Part shown: positions 23,595 to 32,657 of the stretch, piece by piece
Layout: each line of letters opens with the position of its first letter
Position numbering within the stretch: the first letter of the stretch is position 1
Source: Aquiluna sp.
GTDB taxonomy: Bacteria; Actinomycetota; Actinomycetes; Actinomycetales; Microbacteriaceae
Direction: 5' to 3'
Length of the DNA: 64,000 nt
NCBI GenBank assembly: GCA_018402615.1
Contig: JAGYIH010000001.1
Coordinates: 1-64,000 of the forward strand
The notes under the pieces: generated by a model
Told to the model about the DNA's origin: nothing
Seen by the model: only the letters and a program-made list of their open reading frames with translations
Database searches by the model: none
Translations under genes and position numbers: made by a program

Positions 23595-24448
23595 AACATA
23601 AGTGAAGTTAGCCGCCGCCTGGCAGCCAGCACGTCCTGATCACCCTCGCCAACCAAAGTGAAAAGCTCCAGAAGTCTTATCCGAATGTCCTCCTGGCGAT
23701 CAGAGGTCTGAAACAAATCCAGCAGGATTGCAAAGGCGCCTGAGGCGTCACCGGATATCAATTTTTGATCGGCCGCCGCCAATTCAACTTCAAACGCATC
23801 TATCGGGCTTTGCTGCAGGCGCAGCATGAGCTTCACCTGGTTAAGGCCGGCGAGTGCATCCTTGTCGTTTGGGTACTCCACGATAATTTTTTCAAACCGC
23901 AATTTCGCAGACTCCAGGTTGCCCGCCTCAATCTCCGCAATTGCCTCCTGGTGCGCAGGGGAAAGTTCAGGCTCCGCCGGAATTGAATTTCCAACTGAGA
24001 CGACTTGGGTGATGCCATTCTGCTGGGCCAACTGAAGGACCTGGGCTAGAACCTGCAGCAGCTGCTCGGTGGTTGGTTTGCCCTGCAAAAGCGGAGCGGG
24101 TTGACCCTTGAGGATGGCGATTAGAGCGGGTGCCGATTCAACACCCACCGCTCGAGCAAGCTCAGGGCTCGACGTGATATCAACTTCAATTCCTGCGAAT
24201 CGACCTTCGGATGCCCGCAGGGCTTTTTCAACCATCACCGAAACTTCGACTGACTCTTGCGATTGATCAGCTATAAGCATTAGCACGGGGGTCTTTTCGG
24301 ATATCGCAACATACTGCCGAAGAATTTGCTCATCGGCCCTAACCAGCCAATCAGATATGACCTGCCCTTCGGAGGATGAGGAAGCAGCGGTTGCCGGGGC
24401 TTTTTGGCCCAGCCGCGAGAGGTCTAGAGCGCCACCGAAATTTGTCAT
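23591..24448 (-). CDS. Thioredoxin-fold/TPR co-chaperone-like protein (YbbN/CnoX family) without a CXXC motif
   Basis: A 285-residue cytoplasmic protein. Residues 30-140 follow a thioredoxin fold (TPVLMLIADQSQESVEVSVM, then FAGIEVDITSSPELARAVGV and SAPALIAILKGQPAPLLQG). The position of the redox CXXC holds DQSQES, so it cannot act as a dithiol oxidoreductase. From about residue 170 there are TPR-like helices (QEAIAEIEAGNLESAKLRFE, KIIVEYPNDKDALAGLNQVK). Actinobacterial YbbN-like proteins often have this layout and are thought to act as co-chaperones. The ATG overlaps the upstream gene by 4 nt. Confidence 0.8.
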   Translation of the reverse strand: MTNFGGALDLSRLGQKAPATAASSSSEGQVISDWLVRADEQILRQYVAISEKTPVLMLIADQSQESVEVSVMVEKALRASEGRFAGIEVDITSSPELARAVGVESAPALIAILKGQPAPLLQGKPTTEQLLQVLAQVLQLAQQNGITQVVSVGNSIPAEPELSPAHQEAIAEIEAGNLESAKLRFEKIIVEYPNDKDALAGLNQVKLMLRLQQSPIDAFEVELAAADQKLISGDASGAFAILLDLFQTSDRQEDIRIRLLELFTLVGEGDQDVLAARRRLTSLMF

Positions 24449-26154
24449 TGTGCTCCCAAGGCTACCGCGGTCATTAGCTGCTGGGTCGCGCCCAGGAGCG
24501 ATATTCGGCTATCGGAACCAGCTGCTGGAATGTGAAATAGCAGCATCGAGCCATAGCGGGTTTCAATGCCTGACGCCGATCCGGAGGAACCCAACAGCGC
24601 CGCCTCATTTCCAGAAATGGCAACTGCGTCTCCTGGTTCACTGGGGATGATTGTGTAGGTATCAATCATGAACATTGCGGCCAGTGCACCGCCGTCCGCC
24701 GTTGCAAGCAGCACCAGTGAGAAGTCTCCCAAAGCGTGAGCAAAGGTCAGGGTTGCATTGCTTAGGGTTTCCGATAGACCACGTTGAACCGCGGATACAT
24801 CTCGGATGTAGTCGTTATCGGGGTCCAGTAGCAAACTAGCCGGAGCATCGGGTCCTTCGTTTAGCAGTTCACCGACCAAATCTGGCAGCAAAAGAGGTGA
24901 GGCAAACAGAAAGCGATTGTCGACCTTGATGGCGTTGGCCCCAACGCTCTCGGCAGCGACCTCGGGGAAGTTTGCTCCCGGTAGTAGATCGATGTAGTGA
25001 AACAGCTTGTACTGCTCGCGTGCACTTTCTTGCCGAAGCACCAGCAGCTGCAGCTCCTGATCGCCCGTGACCACCATGACCGAGCGCGGCCAGGCATCAG
25101 TGGCTGAGGGAAGAAACAGCTGGATTGAACCGGTATTGATCGGCGTCGGAATATTTTCCGGGTCTTCAGTTCTTCTTGCGAGATTGTAGGCAAAGCGGCG
25201 CATCTGAAGAGCCGGCCCATCTACCCTCACCTCAAGAGACTCTCGATCGAGATTGGCGTCGGCGGCGCTCAGGATCACGTTAATGTCCAACAAAATCCGC
25301 TCCAACTGGGCCTTGGTCATAACCGGAGTTAGGGTATCGGCGATCGGAAGCGGGTTTGGGGAGAGTGTTGGATTCTCGTATTCAGCAACGCAAGCGCTCA
25401 GGGTGAGTGAAACCGAAGCCAGTGCCACAAACTTTAGGCGCGCTGCCCGACGCCCGGTCGCGGGTCTAGAGCCTGCTTGAGACCTTACCCTCCCTGGCTT
25501 TTTCGGACTGGGTCGCTTGGGACCTCTGCGACTTCGACTGGTGCGAAACTTCTTGCTATAGCTTGCGGCTGCCCAGAGAGTCATGATGCCTCCAACCGCG
25601 ACCATTCCCGCTCCGACCACGGTAATAACAGCGGTTGGAGCTGGCTCAACAACAAGATTCCAGGTCAGCTGGATTCTGCGCGGAGCCAAATCGAGCCCGC
25701 TTGCCGCAACAAGCGCTGCAAGCTCTGGCTCTCGATCAATCTTCACTTCTGCGGTTCTGGTGAAGGTTTCAAAACTTTCAAAAATGTCTGCGCCGTCTGG
25801 GTCAGTGAGCTGGCCAGATCCGGCTCTATCGATCTCAATGAGTGTTGCCCGCTCCTGAACAACGTTTACTCGCAAACCAATCTCGACGTAGGGAGAACCA
25901 TTGAGCCATGCGACTAGATCAGACTCCTTGCCGAGTCCGACGAAAACCTCATCCTCGCCCCTGGCGATCAAGGTCGTATCGCCCTCGTATGCAGTGAGCA
26001 CTTCGTTGGGAATCAGGACGAAAGTTGTTGGTCGCTCCAGCTCCGCGGCCGCCACAATAGCCTCAAGGGGACGGTTTTCAATTTGGTTCACAACCCCCAC
26101 CGCGCTAAAAACCAACCCCGTGATAAACACCGATAGGGCGAGCCAAAACCGCAT
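24445..26154 (-). CDS. Actinobacterial membrane protein of unknown function with an internal lipobox
   Basis: 569 residues from ATG 26154, chosen because TTGGAG lies 8 nt upstream. The first part has a signal-anchor helix (RFWLALSVFITGLVFSAVGV), an extracellular stretch of about 150 residues, a second helix (AVITVVGAGMVAVGGIMTLW, near 175-195) and a very basic linker rich in Arg, Lys, Ser and Pro. A third hydrophobic segment then ends in SLTLSAC (Cys255), which looks like a lipobox. The remaining 310 residues would lie outside the membrane and contain a globular domain (IQLFLPSATDAWPRSVMVV, LFHYIDLLPGANFPEVAAES). It resembles a conserved actinobacterial family, possibly DUF8094, but I cannot confirm that. 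It could be a natural fusion of a membrane protein and a lipoprotein. It overlaps the YbbN-like gene by 4 nt. Confidence 0.7.
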   Translation of the reverse strand: MRFWLALSVFITGLVFSAVGVVNQIENRPLEAIVAAAELERPTTFVLIPNEVLTAYEGDTTLIARGEDEVFVGLGKESDLVAWLNGSPYVEIGLRVNVVQERATLIEIDRAGSGQLTDPDGADIFESFETFTRTAEVKIDREPELAALVAASGLDLAPRRIQLTWNLVVEPAPTAVITVVGAGMVAVGGIMTLWAAASYSKKFRTSRSRRGPKRPSPKKPGRVRSQAGSRPATGRRAARLKFVALASVSLTLSACVAEYENPTLSPNPLPIADTLTPVMTKAQLERILLDINVILSAADANLDRESLEVRVDGPALQMRRFAYNLARRTEDPENIPTPINTGSIQLFLPSATDAWPRSVMVVTGDQELQLLVLRQESAREQYKLFHYIDLLPGANFPEVAAESVGANAIKVDNRFLFASPLLLPDLVGELLNEGPDAPASLLLDPDNDYIRDVSAVQRGLSETLSNATLTFAHALGDFSLVLLATADGGALAAMFMIDTYTIIPSEPGDAVAISGNEAALLGSSGSASGIETRYGSMLLFHIPAAGSDSRISLLGATQQLMTAVALGAQ

Positions 26155-26216
26155 AGAGACGCTCCAACTAGACTTTGATAGCCCCAAAAGTTTACCCTCA
26201 GCAATAAGGACTCAAG

Positions 26217-27284
26217 TTGGCCCCCGAACATAACCGCTTTCAGACCGCTAGGCGTGGTTACGACCCAGCTGCGGTTGAGCGCGAACTGGTCTCGATCAAC
26301 ACTGAATTGGTAAGGCTCCAGAATCAAAACGCCGAGCTAACAACCGCACTGAAGCAAACTCGCCAACAGCTGACCCAGGCTCAGGCCGAACTTGATGCGA
26401 CCAAAGCCCCGAATTACTCTTCGCTGGGCTCCAAGGTTACCGAGCTACTGACCACAGCCGAATCAGCCGCGTTAGAGCTTCGACAGCAAACCGAGCTGGA
26501 GCTTGAGAATCAGCGCCTGACAACCACAATTGAACTGGCGAATCTCGCGGCCAAGGCGGAGGCAAGCTATCAGGAGCAGTTGGAGGCGGCAACTAGGCGC
26601 AGTGCCAGAGCAGTGGCAACCGCTAAGCATGAGGCAGAACTCTTGGTCGCTGAAGCAACCAAGAAGGCCGAGGCAATCGCGAGGGAAGTTGAGCGCGAAG
26701 CCGCTAAACTTCGCGGCCGAGCCGCAACTGAAGTGGCTGCCATCAAATCAACTGCGGTTCGAGAGATCGAGTTACGCAAGGCCGAAGCGGAAAAGGAAAT
26801 TGCCCAGCGGCAATACCTGCTGGCAGAAACCTTCGGTGACGAGCAGCGAGCGGAAGAGCTTGCAACCACGAAGCTTGAAGCCGCGCTCAGTGAGCGCAAC
26901 CGACAAGCCGAACTGGAGCTAACCCAAAAGCACGGTGAAGCCGTGCGACAGACCGAACAGTACCTGGCCAGTGCCAAAAAGGACCTCGGTGAACTTCAAC
27001 AGTCCATCGCCCTCTCGAGGTTGGAGATTCAAGCTCTAGAGATGGATGCGGGAAACGCTCAGACTCGGCTGATTGGGGATGCCCGAGAGAAGGCCGAGGC
27101 ACTGTTGCACGCCGCAGAGATTGAGGCCACCGAACTCAGACTTGCCGCTGAGAGTGAAATTGCGCAGTCACACAAAGACGCCGCACTAGCCCTAAAGATT
27201 ATTGAGAACCGAGTGGCCGCAAGCGAGATTTATTTGAAAAACCTGCGTAGCGTTGTCCTAGAACAAGGGTCATCGGAGGACTAA
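26217..27284 (+). CDS. DivIVA-like coiled-coil protein
   Basis: A 355-residue protein starting with a DivIVA-like motif (FQTARRGYDPAAVERELVSI, residues 7-26) followed by an almost unbroken coiled coil rich in Ala, Glu, Lys and Gln to about residue 335. DivIVA-domain proteins in actinobacteria mark curved or polar membrane and organise wall growth or division. This copy lacks the usual second conserved block, so the label is by resemblance. The start is TTG 26217 just after the divergent membrane-protein gene (62 nt). It overlaps the next gene by 1 nt (TAATG), indicating coupled translation with a membrane permease. Confidence 0.65.
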   Translation: MAPEHNRFQTARRGYDPAAVERELVSINTELVRLQNQNAELTTALKQTRQQLTQAQAELDATKAPNYSSLGSKVTELLTTAESAALELRQQTELELENQRLTTTIELANLAAKAEASYQEQLEAATRRSARAVATAKHEAELLVAEATKKAEAIAREVEREAAKLRGRAATEVAAIKSTAVREIELRKAEAEKEIAQRQYLLAETFGDEQRAEELATTKLEAALSERNRQAELELTQKHGEAVRQTEQYLASAKKDLGELQQSIALSRLEIQALEMDAGNAQTRLIGDAREKAEALLHAAEIEATELRLAAESEIAQSHKDAALALKIIENRVAASEIYLKNLRSVVLEQGSSED

Positions 27285-28336
27285 TGGAGCAACGAGCCAG
27301 AATTTCCAACGCATTTCAGCTTGGCCTGACCGGTGGTCTGGGCGTTCTCACAGCAATTTTGCTTGGTGCTGCGGTTTCCCAAACCGCGACCATTCTCACC
27401 TACATCGGCCTCGCCCTGTTTATCGCACTTGGTCTTGACCCAGCGGTGCGATGGCTGGTGAAGCGCAAGCTCCCGAGACTCTTGGCCGTGTCAATCGTTA
27501 TTGCTGGCTTCTTGGCTGCCGTGGCACTTTTTCTATGGGCAATCATTCCAACCGCGGTTACCGAGGCCAGCAAACTGGTGGCTCAAATCCCAACGCTGGC
27601 GATGAACCTCATGGAGCAGGACCTGGTGCAAAACTTGGATTCGCAACTTGGTGGCAACATCTCAACCGCGATTGAAAGCGGCATTGCATTTGTGTCCAAT
27701 TCCAGCAACTGGCCCACGCTCCTAGGTGGTGTGTTACAGGTCGGAATTGGGGTCATTAGCGGTGTTCTTGGATTCATTATTGTTGTGATTCTCACCGTTT
27801 ACTTCATGGCCTCTCTGGAATCCATGCGGGGCTACCTCGCAAAGTTAACCTCCGCCTCAAAGCGTGAGCGCTTCAAGTCTTTGGTCGACCAGATCTCACT
27901 GTCGGTCGGTCGCTGGGTTATGGGTCAAACTTCGGTTGCTTTGATTCACGGTCTGGTGCTGTTCACCTTCTTGACCATCATCGGATCTCCATTCGCGCTA
28001 CTGCTTGGCCTAGTTGCCTTCGCGATTTCAATAATCCCGCTGATTGGGCCTTTGTCTGCGGCTCTGATAGTTCTCGCAGTGACGGTCTTCTCCGGCTCGG
28101 GCATGGTAATCGTGGTAATCATTTATTACCTCATCTACCTTCAGCTCGAGGCTTACTTCATCAGTCCCAGGGTGATGAAGAAGGCGGTTTCGATTCCAGC
28201 CGCACTGGTGGTAATCGCGGCGCTGATGGGCGGCACCCTAATGGGAATCCTGGGAGCGATCATCGCGATTCCAGTGGCCGCATCGGTATTGCTAATTGTG
28301 CGCGAGGTTTGGATGCCTCGCCAACAACTGCGCTAG
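27284..28336 (+). CDS. AI-2E family transporter (PerM/YdiK-like membrane protein)
   Basis: A 350-residue polytopic protein with about eight helices. Family features include FIALGLDPAVRWLVKRKLPR near residue 50, the conserved GVLGFIIVVILTVYFMASLE segment near 170, VMGQTSVALIHGL, and IIPLIGPLSAALIVLAV. Members are proposed exporters of autoinducer-2 or other small molecules, and some act as ion antiporters; the substrate here is unknown. Its stop TAG interlocks with the stop of the convergent hydrolase gene in one CTAG (28333-28336). Confidence 0.85.
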   Translation: MEQRARISNAFQLGLTGGLGVLTAILLGAAVSQTATILTYIGLALFIALGLDPAVRWLVKRKLPRLLAVSIVIAGFLAAVALFLWAIIPTAVTEASKLVAQIPTLAMNLMEQDLVQNLDSQLGGNISTAIESGIAFVSNSSNWPTLLGGVLQVGIGVISGVLGFIIVVILTVYFMASLESMRGYLAKLTSASKRERFKSLVDQISLSVGRWVMGQTSVALIHGLVLFTFLTIIGSPFALLLGLVAFAISIIPLIGPLSAALIVLAVTVFSGSGMVIVVIIYYLIYLQLEAYFISPRVMKKAVSIPAALVVIAALMGGTLMGILGAIIAIPVAASVLLIVREVWMPRQQLR

Positions 28337-29037
28337 AAGACTTCCGGCAGCGGTGTGGATCCGGGCACCACGATTTCGGAAATTGCGTTCAAAACCCGCA
28401 TGGTGGCCTTTTCCCCAACCCAGAGGTGCTTCTCGCCATCAAACCCCATTACCTGAGCGTGCTCTACGACGCTAAATCGAGCAATTGCAGCCTCCGGGAC
28501 CAGATAGTCATCCAGCTCCGGCACAAGCGCAACCAGCGGCCGCTGGAACTCATTCCAGCGTTCTAGGTCGACCTGGGTTGCCCTGTGAAGCGGCGGTGAT
28601 AGCAATATCGCCCCCGCAACATCGTGATCTGGCCCGTATTTGATGGCAAGCTCTGTTCCAAAAGACCAGCCCAAAAGCCAGGGCCGTTCAAAGCCTCTGC
28701 TCTTTGCAAACTCAACCGCAGCGGCAACGTCCAAACCCTCAAGCCCTCCCCCGTCAAAGCTGCCGGTGGATTGCCCACGAACGGATTTGGTGCCACGGGT
28801 GTTGAACCTCAAAACCGCTAGATCCACCAGCGCAGGCAACCGGTTCGAGGCTTTTCGAAGTAGGTGGGAATCCATAAAGCCACCAGCTGTTGGAAGCGGG
28901 TGAAGAGTTATTAGAAGGCCCTTGGCTTGATTGATTGGGCTTGCAAGCTCACCAACCAGAACCTGACCATCTGCGGTGTGGAGCTCGATGTCTTCACGCA
29001 CCGCAGGCAAAACAGTTGTCGAACGAATCTCAATCAC
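28333..29037 (-). CDS. Alpha/beta hydrolase family protein
   Basis: A 234-residue serine hydrolase-like protein. The start is placed at GTG 29037 because it overlaps the upstream gene in GTGA, the same coupling used elsewhere here, and because the first strand (VIEIRSTTVLPAVREDIELH) begins there. The nucleophile is the Ser of LLGWSFGTELA; the oxyanion loop region is LLITLHPLPTAGG, and the likely catalytic His is in HLWVGEK. Such small hydrolases of actinobacteria have no assigned substrate. It is the last gene of a three-gene minus-strand unit (29908-28333). Confidence 0.75.
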   Translation of the reverse strand: MIEIRSTTVLPAVREDIELHTADGQVLVGELASPINQAKGLLITLHPLPTAGGFMDSHLLRKASNRLPALVDLAVLRFNTRGTKSVRGQSTGSFDGGGLEGLDVAAAVEFAKSRGFERPWLLGWSFGTELAIKYGPDHDVAGAILLSPPLHRATQVDLERWNEFQRPLVALVPELDDYLVPEAAIARFSVVEHAQVMGFDGEKHLWVGEKATMRVLNAISEIVVPGSTPLPEVF

Positions 29038-29330
29038 GGCAACAGTCCGTCGAAGAGCCTCCAGCAGTGATTGTGAAAGTGACGGCGGGTTTGAACCCCG
29101 CGGTGAAGATCCCAGGCCACGGTGTGGTGCAGTCCTGGTTCTATGTTGATTGCACACACCGGGCAAATCCAGACCTTGCCAGCCTCTGCGTTTTGACCGG
29201 TGGTTAGCTGGACCGAGAACTCGATGCCGCGCTTGATTTCAATTTTTGACAGGGAGGTTTTCAGTCTCGAAAGATCTAGCTCTTCGATGGGAGTTGGTGC
29301 CGCTTGGCGACGCCGTTTACCTTTTCGCAT
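29034..29330 (-). CDS. Small actinobacterial protein with Cys/His zinc-binding motif
   Basis: About 98 residues from ATG 29330. The N terminus is basic (MRKGKRRRQ), followed by a helical stretch and a putative metal-binding region: CPVC near residue 60, then HHTVAWD and RRHFHNHCWR. This Cys/His pattern matches a small conserved family in Microbacteriaceae and relatives that is often mislabelled ATP/GTP-binding protein; I see no Walker motif. It sits between a transglycosylase-like gene (1-nt overlap, TGATG) and the hydrolase (4-nt overlap, GTGA), so the three are probably translated together. Function unknown. Confidence 0.65.
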   Translation of the reverse strand: MRKGKRRRQAAPTPIEELDLSRLKTSLSKIEIKRGIEFSVQLTTGQNAEAGKVWICPVCAINIEPGLHHTVAWDLHRGVQTRRHFHNHCWRLFDGLLP

Positions 29331-29908
29331 CAGTACCAATTGTGTTCATCGCTGTGGGCCAAAGCGGCGCACGGCGACTTGTAGCGTCCGTCGATATAGC
29401 GAATACCCCAGCGAATCTGAGTCTCAGGGTTGGTCTGCCAGTCCGCTCCCGCCGATGCCATCTTGTTGGCTGGCAGAGACTGCGGTATGCCATAGGCACC
29501 TGAGGACTTGTTTAGTGCGTTCCAACGCCAGTTACTCTCACGCTCCCACAGTTTTACCAGGCAGGAGTACTGAGTAAAATCCCATCCCTTATCGGTTACC
29601 TGCTGTAGAGCAAAGTCCTTGACAGTTCCGGGATCTGGCACTGGAGCATTAGCAACGAACATCTTGACCTTGTTGGCTCCGTTTACAAGCTCAAAACCTC
29701 CACGCTGGAACTCAGTCTGGGCAACACCAACCACTTCTAGGGACTGAAACTCGATGTTGGCGGTCTCAATCACCAGTGAAGAGGCAGCGCTGGCAAAGTT
29801 TCCTGAGTAGGGGTCGATGGTCGTGACCATGACGAAGCCGGCTACGAAAGTAAACCCAAGGCCAAAATGCCTTGGGCGCCTTTTGCGCTGAACTGCGTGC
29901 CTGCTCAT
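29330..29908 (-). CDS. Secreted lytic transglycosylase-like protein
   Basis: About 192 residues from ATG 29908. A signal sequence (MSRHAVQRKRRPRHFGLGFT, then FVAGFVMVTTIDP) directs export. The C-terminal 90 residues resemble the lysozyme-like SLT/resuscitation-factor fold: CLVKLWERESNWRWNALNKS with a probable catalytic Glu, SSGAYGIPQSLPANKMASAG, and TQIRWGIRYIDGRYKSPCAA. The ending is typical of actinobacterial transglycosylases whose last residues are close to HNWY. It is likely to act on peptidoglycan at the cell surface. First gene of the three-gene unit. Confidence 0.8.
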   Translation of the reverse strand: MSRHAVQRKRRPRHFGLGFTFVAGFVMVTTIDPYSGNFASAASSLVIETANIEFQSLEVVGVAQTEFQRGGFELVNGANKVKMFVANAPVPDPGTVKDFALQQVTDKGWDFTQYSCLVKLWERESNWRWNALNKSSGAYGIPQSLPANKMASAGADWQTNPETQIRWGIRYIDGRYKSPCAALAHSDEHNWY

Positions 29909-29961
29909 TACCAAACCTTCCGCTCAGGTTAAACCCTAAAGGCTTGGTCGAATTGTCACAA

Positions 29962-30501
29962 TCAGCGAAGCGCGCGCTGTCGATGAATGGCGGCTATCAA
30001 AAGCGCCAAAAACTCGTCTATTTGATGCCGATCCAAACCGGAACTCGAGCGGCCCAAATTCATCGTCCTTAGTTCCTGCGACTCCGGGGCAATTACCTCA
30101 CCGCGCTTCACACTGATTCTTTTTATCAGCCCGGAAACCAGTTTTCGGTTGTAGCCATTGCGTGCCGGGTTGAAACTCTGTGCCGCCTTGCGCTCCAAGA
30201 CGGGCCTAATTAGTTTCAGCATGGTGCTCAGCTCACCCGCTATCGCGGCCTTGCCCTCCAGTTGAATTCTGCGTTGAATCTCGCGCTGATCAAAAGTGTC
30301 AGCGACCCTGGCAAGCGCATCATCGACCTCCGCAATCTGATAACCACCAGGCGTTAGGTCAAACTTCACCACCGCAAGCATCGCGCTGGTGATGAGCCGA
30401 CGATCGGGGTTTTGGTACTGGGATTTCACCCTTGCCATCAAAGCATCCACCTGGTCGGTGCTATAGCCCGGAATGTCAATTGCGTTCAGGGGAAAGCTCA
30501 T
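29962..30501 (-). CDS. DivIVA-domain-like protein with three repeats of the membrane-binding motif
   Basis: A 179-residue protein. Three short segments each resemble the start of a DivIVA domain: IPGYSTDQVDALMARVKSQY near residue 10, GGYQIAEVDDALARVADTFD near 52, and SSGLDRHQIDEFLALLIAAI near 150. Between them is a basic helical stretch (NRKLVSGLIKRISVKRGEVI). Related actinobacterial genes lie next to cdsA, as here (start ATG overlapping the cdsA stop by 1 nt). A role at the membrane or division site is inferred from the motif and the neighbour; no catalytic residues are seen. Confidence 0.65.
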   Translation of the reverse strand: MSFPLNAIDIPGYSTDQVDALMARVKSQYQNPDRRLITSAMLAVVKFDLTPGGYQIAEVDDALARVADTFDQREIQRRIQLEGKAAIAGELSTMLKLIRPVLERKAAQSFNPARNGYNRKLVSGLIKRISVKRGEVIAPESQELRTMNLGRSSSGLDRHQIDEFLALLIAAIHRQRALR

Positions 30502-31322
30502 CAGAATGCCAAGGTGCTCACCAGGTAGCCAATAAATGAGGACGGTAGTAATGAGTCAATTCGGTCCAAAACTCCTCCGTGGCCAGGTAAGACATCCCCC
30601 ATGTCCTTAACGTTCAAATCACGCTTAATTAGAGATTCCGAGAGATCCCCAACAACGGAGCTAATCAAGATCGTTATTCCAAAGAGTAATCCAAAGGTCC
30701 AAGAAGTTTCGGTTAACACTGCAATAACTTGTCCCCCCAGCAGTGCACCAAAGACTGATGCCGCAAAACCCTCCCAGGTTTTCTTCGGACTGATTGCCGG
30801 TGAGAACTTAGTTTTGCCAAAGAATCGACCGATCAGATAACCAAAAGTATCGATCATTACAACGGTCAAAACCAAACCAAAAACCCATGCCGTTCCACCA
30901 TCTCGCTCCATCAGGCGCACCGCGAAACTAAGCAAAAGCGGGATATATACGAGTGTGTAGGCGGTCCCACCAAAGTCTCGCAGGGTCTGTTTCAGAGACT
31001 GAGTGGAACGAGTGATCAAAAGGTAACCAACTCGCCAAAACACCATCAGGGCAAGTGCTCCAACCATTGACAACCACTGACCAGTCGGTCCAAAAAAGTA
31101 AGTCAAAAAGATTATGGCGGCAGCAAAAAAACGTGCCATGGAAGGAACGTGCCAACCGGCCTGGCGCATAACTCGGGTGAGCTCCCAGGTCGCGACGAAG
31201 CCCGCTAGCGCAACCAGTGCGGTGAGTGCCAGCGGGTGAACCAGCGAGAGGATGAAAATTCCTCCCAAACCAAAACCAACCGCGAGACGCGGCCCTAATG
31301 TTTGGGTTTTTGAGGCGTCCAC
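30501..31322 (-). CDS. cdsA: Phosphatidate cytidylyltransferase
   Basis: A 273-residue membrane enzyme making CDP-diacylglycerol, the precursor of all phospholipids. It has seven or eight helices and the complete family signature near the C terminus: DTFGYLIGRFFGKTKFSPAI, followed by SPKKTWEGF, and then KRDLNVKDMGDVLPGHGG with LDRIDSLL. It starts at GTG 31322, directly abutting the frr stop, and closes the rpsB-tsf-pyrH-frr-cdsA order common in actinobacteria. Confidence 0.94.
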   Translation of the reverse strand: MDASKTQTLGPRLAVGFGLGGIFILSLVHPLALTALVALAGFVATWELTRVMRQAGWHVPSMARFFAAAIIFLTYFFGPTGQWLSMVGALALMVFWRVGYLLITRSTQSLKQTLRDFGGTAYTLVYIPLLLSFAVRLMERDGGTAWVFGLVLTVVMIDTFGYLIGRFFGKTKFSPAISPKKTWEGFAASVFGALLGGQVIAVLTETSWTFGLLFGITILISSVVGDLSESLIKRDLNVKDMGDVLPGHGGVLDRIDSLLPSSFIGYLVSTLAF

Positions 31323-31883
31323 TTAGACCTCGAGGAGCTCGGCTTCCTTGTTCTTCAAAGCCTCGTCAATCCGATCGGTGTGGCTCTTGGTCAGAGCTTC
31401 CAATTCCTTTTCCGCTCTTTCAACATCATCTTCACCAGCATCGCCATCTTTTTTGACTGCTTCAAGTTGCTCCTTGGCGGTGCGGCGAATACTGCGAACC
31501 GAAACCCTGCCGTGCTCAGCCTTGTCTCGAGTTAGCTTTACGTACTCCTTGCGCCGGTCTTCGGTTAGCTCCGGGAGGTTGATGCGAATCACGTTGCCGT
31601 CATTATTTGGTGAGGCACCCAGGTTTGGCATTGCCAACAGAGCCTTTTCAATCGCCTGCAGCGCACTTTTGTCGTAGGGGTTAATCAGAATCGAACGAGC
31701 CTCGGGGTTCTGAATACCACAGAGCTGCCCCAGCGGGGTGGGGGTGCCGTAGTAATCGACCATAATCTTTTGAAACATCGCGGGATTTGCACGCCCGGTG
31801 CGAACCGAGGCAAAGTCCTCCTTGGTTGCTTCCACAGCCCTGTCCATTTTTGATGTGGCCTCGGCCATAATCTCGCTGATCAT
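31323..31883 (-). CDS. frr: Ribosome recycling factor
   Basis: A 186-residue protein that splits post-termination ribosomes together with EF-G. It contains [49 protein letters not shown] and [20 protein letters not shown], all standard. The ATG at 31883 follows pyrH by 19 nt; an internal ATG five codons in would also give a full-length family member. Confidence 0.97.
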   Translation of the reverse strand: MISEIMAEATSKMDRAVEATKEDFASVRTGRANPAMFQKIMVDYYGTPTPLGQLCGIQNPEARSILINPYDKSALQAIEKALLAMPNLGASPNNDGNVIRINLPELTEDRRKEYVKLTRDKAEHGRVSVRSIRRTAKEQLEAVKKDGDAGEDDVERAEKELEALTKSHTDRIDEALKNKEAELLEV

Positions 31884-31902
31884 TTGATTCTCTCCTAATC
31901 GA

Positions 31903-32601
31903 CTACGGAGTTACCGCAGTTCCAACCTGCTCGCCCAGCAGGGCTTGCGAAATCTCATCCATGCTGAAAACCCGCATGGGCATCTTGTTATCCATGCACA
32001 ACGAGAAGGCCGTCGAGTCCACTACCTTCAGGCCCTGCACCAGCGCGTCCTGGTAGCTCACCCGAGAAAACTTAATGGCCTTGGGATCCTTGTGGGGGTC
32101 TGCGGAGTAAACCCCGTCAACACCATTCTTGGCAACCAATACCTCTTCAGCATGAATCTCCAAAGCACGCTGAGCCGCCACCGTATCGGTTGAGAAATAT
32201 GGCAACCCCGCTCCCGCACCAAAAATAACGATTCTGCCCTTTTCCAAGTGCCTGATCGCTCTGAGCGGCAAGTAGGGTTCTGCAACCTGGGCCATCGTAA
32301 TTGCAGTTTGAACTCGCACGTCGGCGCCTGCCTGTTCAATGAAGTCCTGCAGCGCCAGGGCATTCATCACGGTTCCGAGCATTCCCATGTAGTCAGCCCG
32401 ACCGCGGTCCATGCCCCTATTTGAAAGTTCTGCACCCCTAAAGAAGTTGCCGCCACCAACGACTATCGCAATTTCCACCTCTTTTGAGGCACTTGCAATT
32501 CGCTTGGCTATTTCGGAGACCACGTCCGGGTTCACACCCAGCGATCCACCCCCGAAGGCCTCACCAGAAATCTTTAGCAGCACTCTGCGCTTTTCTGCCA
32601 C
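31903..32601 (-). CDS. pyrH: UMP kinase
   Basis: A 232-residue amino-acid-kinase fold enzyme phosphorylating UMP to UDP. It shows [56 protein letters not shown] and the [14 protein letters not shown] segment. The start is GTG 32601. A strong bidirectional hairpin lies between it and tsf, so pyrH-frr-cdsA probably has its own promoter or depends on read-through. Confidence 0.97.
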   Translation of the reverse strand: MAEKRRVLLKISGEAFGGGSLGVNPDVVSEIAKRIASASKEVEIAIVVGGGNFFRGAELSNRGMDRGRADYMGMLGTVMNALALQDFIEQAGADVRVQTAITMAQVAEPYLPLRAIRHLEKGRIVIFGAGAGLPYFSTDTVAAQRALEIHAEEVLVAKNGVDGVYSADPHKDPKAIKFSRVSYQDALVQGLKVVDSTAFSLCMDNKMPMRVFSMDEISQALLGEQVGTAVTP

Positions 32602-32657
32602 TTTCTACCTCCAAAGATGACGGTTGGGACTTTCACAATCCTAGGGCGGAAAAAGCA

